NCBI GenBank assembly: GCA_037190175.1
Contig: JBBCJM010000161.1
Location: forward strand, 1 to 6,176
DNA from: JBBCJM01 sp037190175
GTDB taxonomy: Bacteria; Pseudomonadota; Alphaproteobacteria; Rhodobacterales; Rhodobacteraceae
Length of the DNA: 6,176 bases
Direction: 5' to 3'
This document shows positions 6,151 through 6,176 of the stretch, piece after piece (position 1 is the first letter of the stretch; each line of letters starts with the position of its first letter). The notes under the pieces were generated by a model. The model did no database searches. It was not told where the DNA came from and saw only the letters and a program-made list of their open reading frames with translations. Both the position numbers and the translations under genes were made by a program.

Positions 6151-6176
6151 TCATCCCTCCGGGGGCACGTCCCACA
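6151..6176 (-). CDS. Possible 3' end of a truncated upstream gene
   Basis: At the window edge one minus-strand frame reads WDVPPEG followed by a TGA stop (6153-6151), with G or C at the third position of six of seven codons. It stops six bases before the GC-rich palindromes at 6129-6145, as expected of a gene followed by a terminating structure. Seven codons are far too few to identify a product, and the frame may be coincidental. Confidence 0.25.

Overview
The window reads as chromosomal housekeeping sequence from a high-GC alphaproteobacterium, most likely a member of the Rhodobacteraceae (Rhodobacter/Paracoccus/roseobacter-like). Support comes from the strong G/C bias at third codon positions, the order yidC - MOSC gene - engB on one strand, which I recall from Rhodobacterales, and GC-rich intergenic palindromes that resemble repeats of that family. 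The genus cannot be fixed from the sequence alone. All five complete genes lie on the minus strand, so transcription runs from high to low coordinates.

In transcription order: positions 6026-6176 hold no complete gene. They contain a GC-rich palindromic block (6056-6145) and, at the extreme right edge, possibly the last seven codons of another minus-strand gene. Next come ttcA (tRNA C32 thiolation) and, 73 bases further on, a membrane-anchored GGDEF/EAL protein with an apparently intact EAL phosphodiesterase domain and a decayed GGDEF active site. A 197-base gap (3320-3516) follows. It holds a branched inverted-repeat structure just after the EAL stop and a plausible -35/-10 promoter for the next unit. 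That unit is yidC, a MOSC-domain gene and engB, joined by two 4-base ATGA stop/start overlaps, so the three are almost certainly one translationally coupled transcript. The left edge (1-64) carries an imperfect palindrome that includes the engB stop codon.

Functionally there are two groups. The ttcA-EAL pair joins tRNA modification with cyclic-di-GMP turnover, and their adjacency may be only positional. The yidC-MOSC-engB group joins membrane-protein insertion, an uncharacterised MOSC protein and the GTPase for large ribosomal subunit assembly.

I found no CRISPR array, transposase, phage gene, tRNA or rRNA, and no convincing novel multi-gene system. The points most worth a second look are the EAL protein's lost GGDEF site beside a retained RxxD inhibitory-site motif, the coupled MOSC gene, the branched structure at 3430-3498, and the palindromes at both ends of the window.
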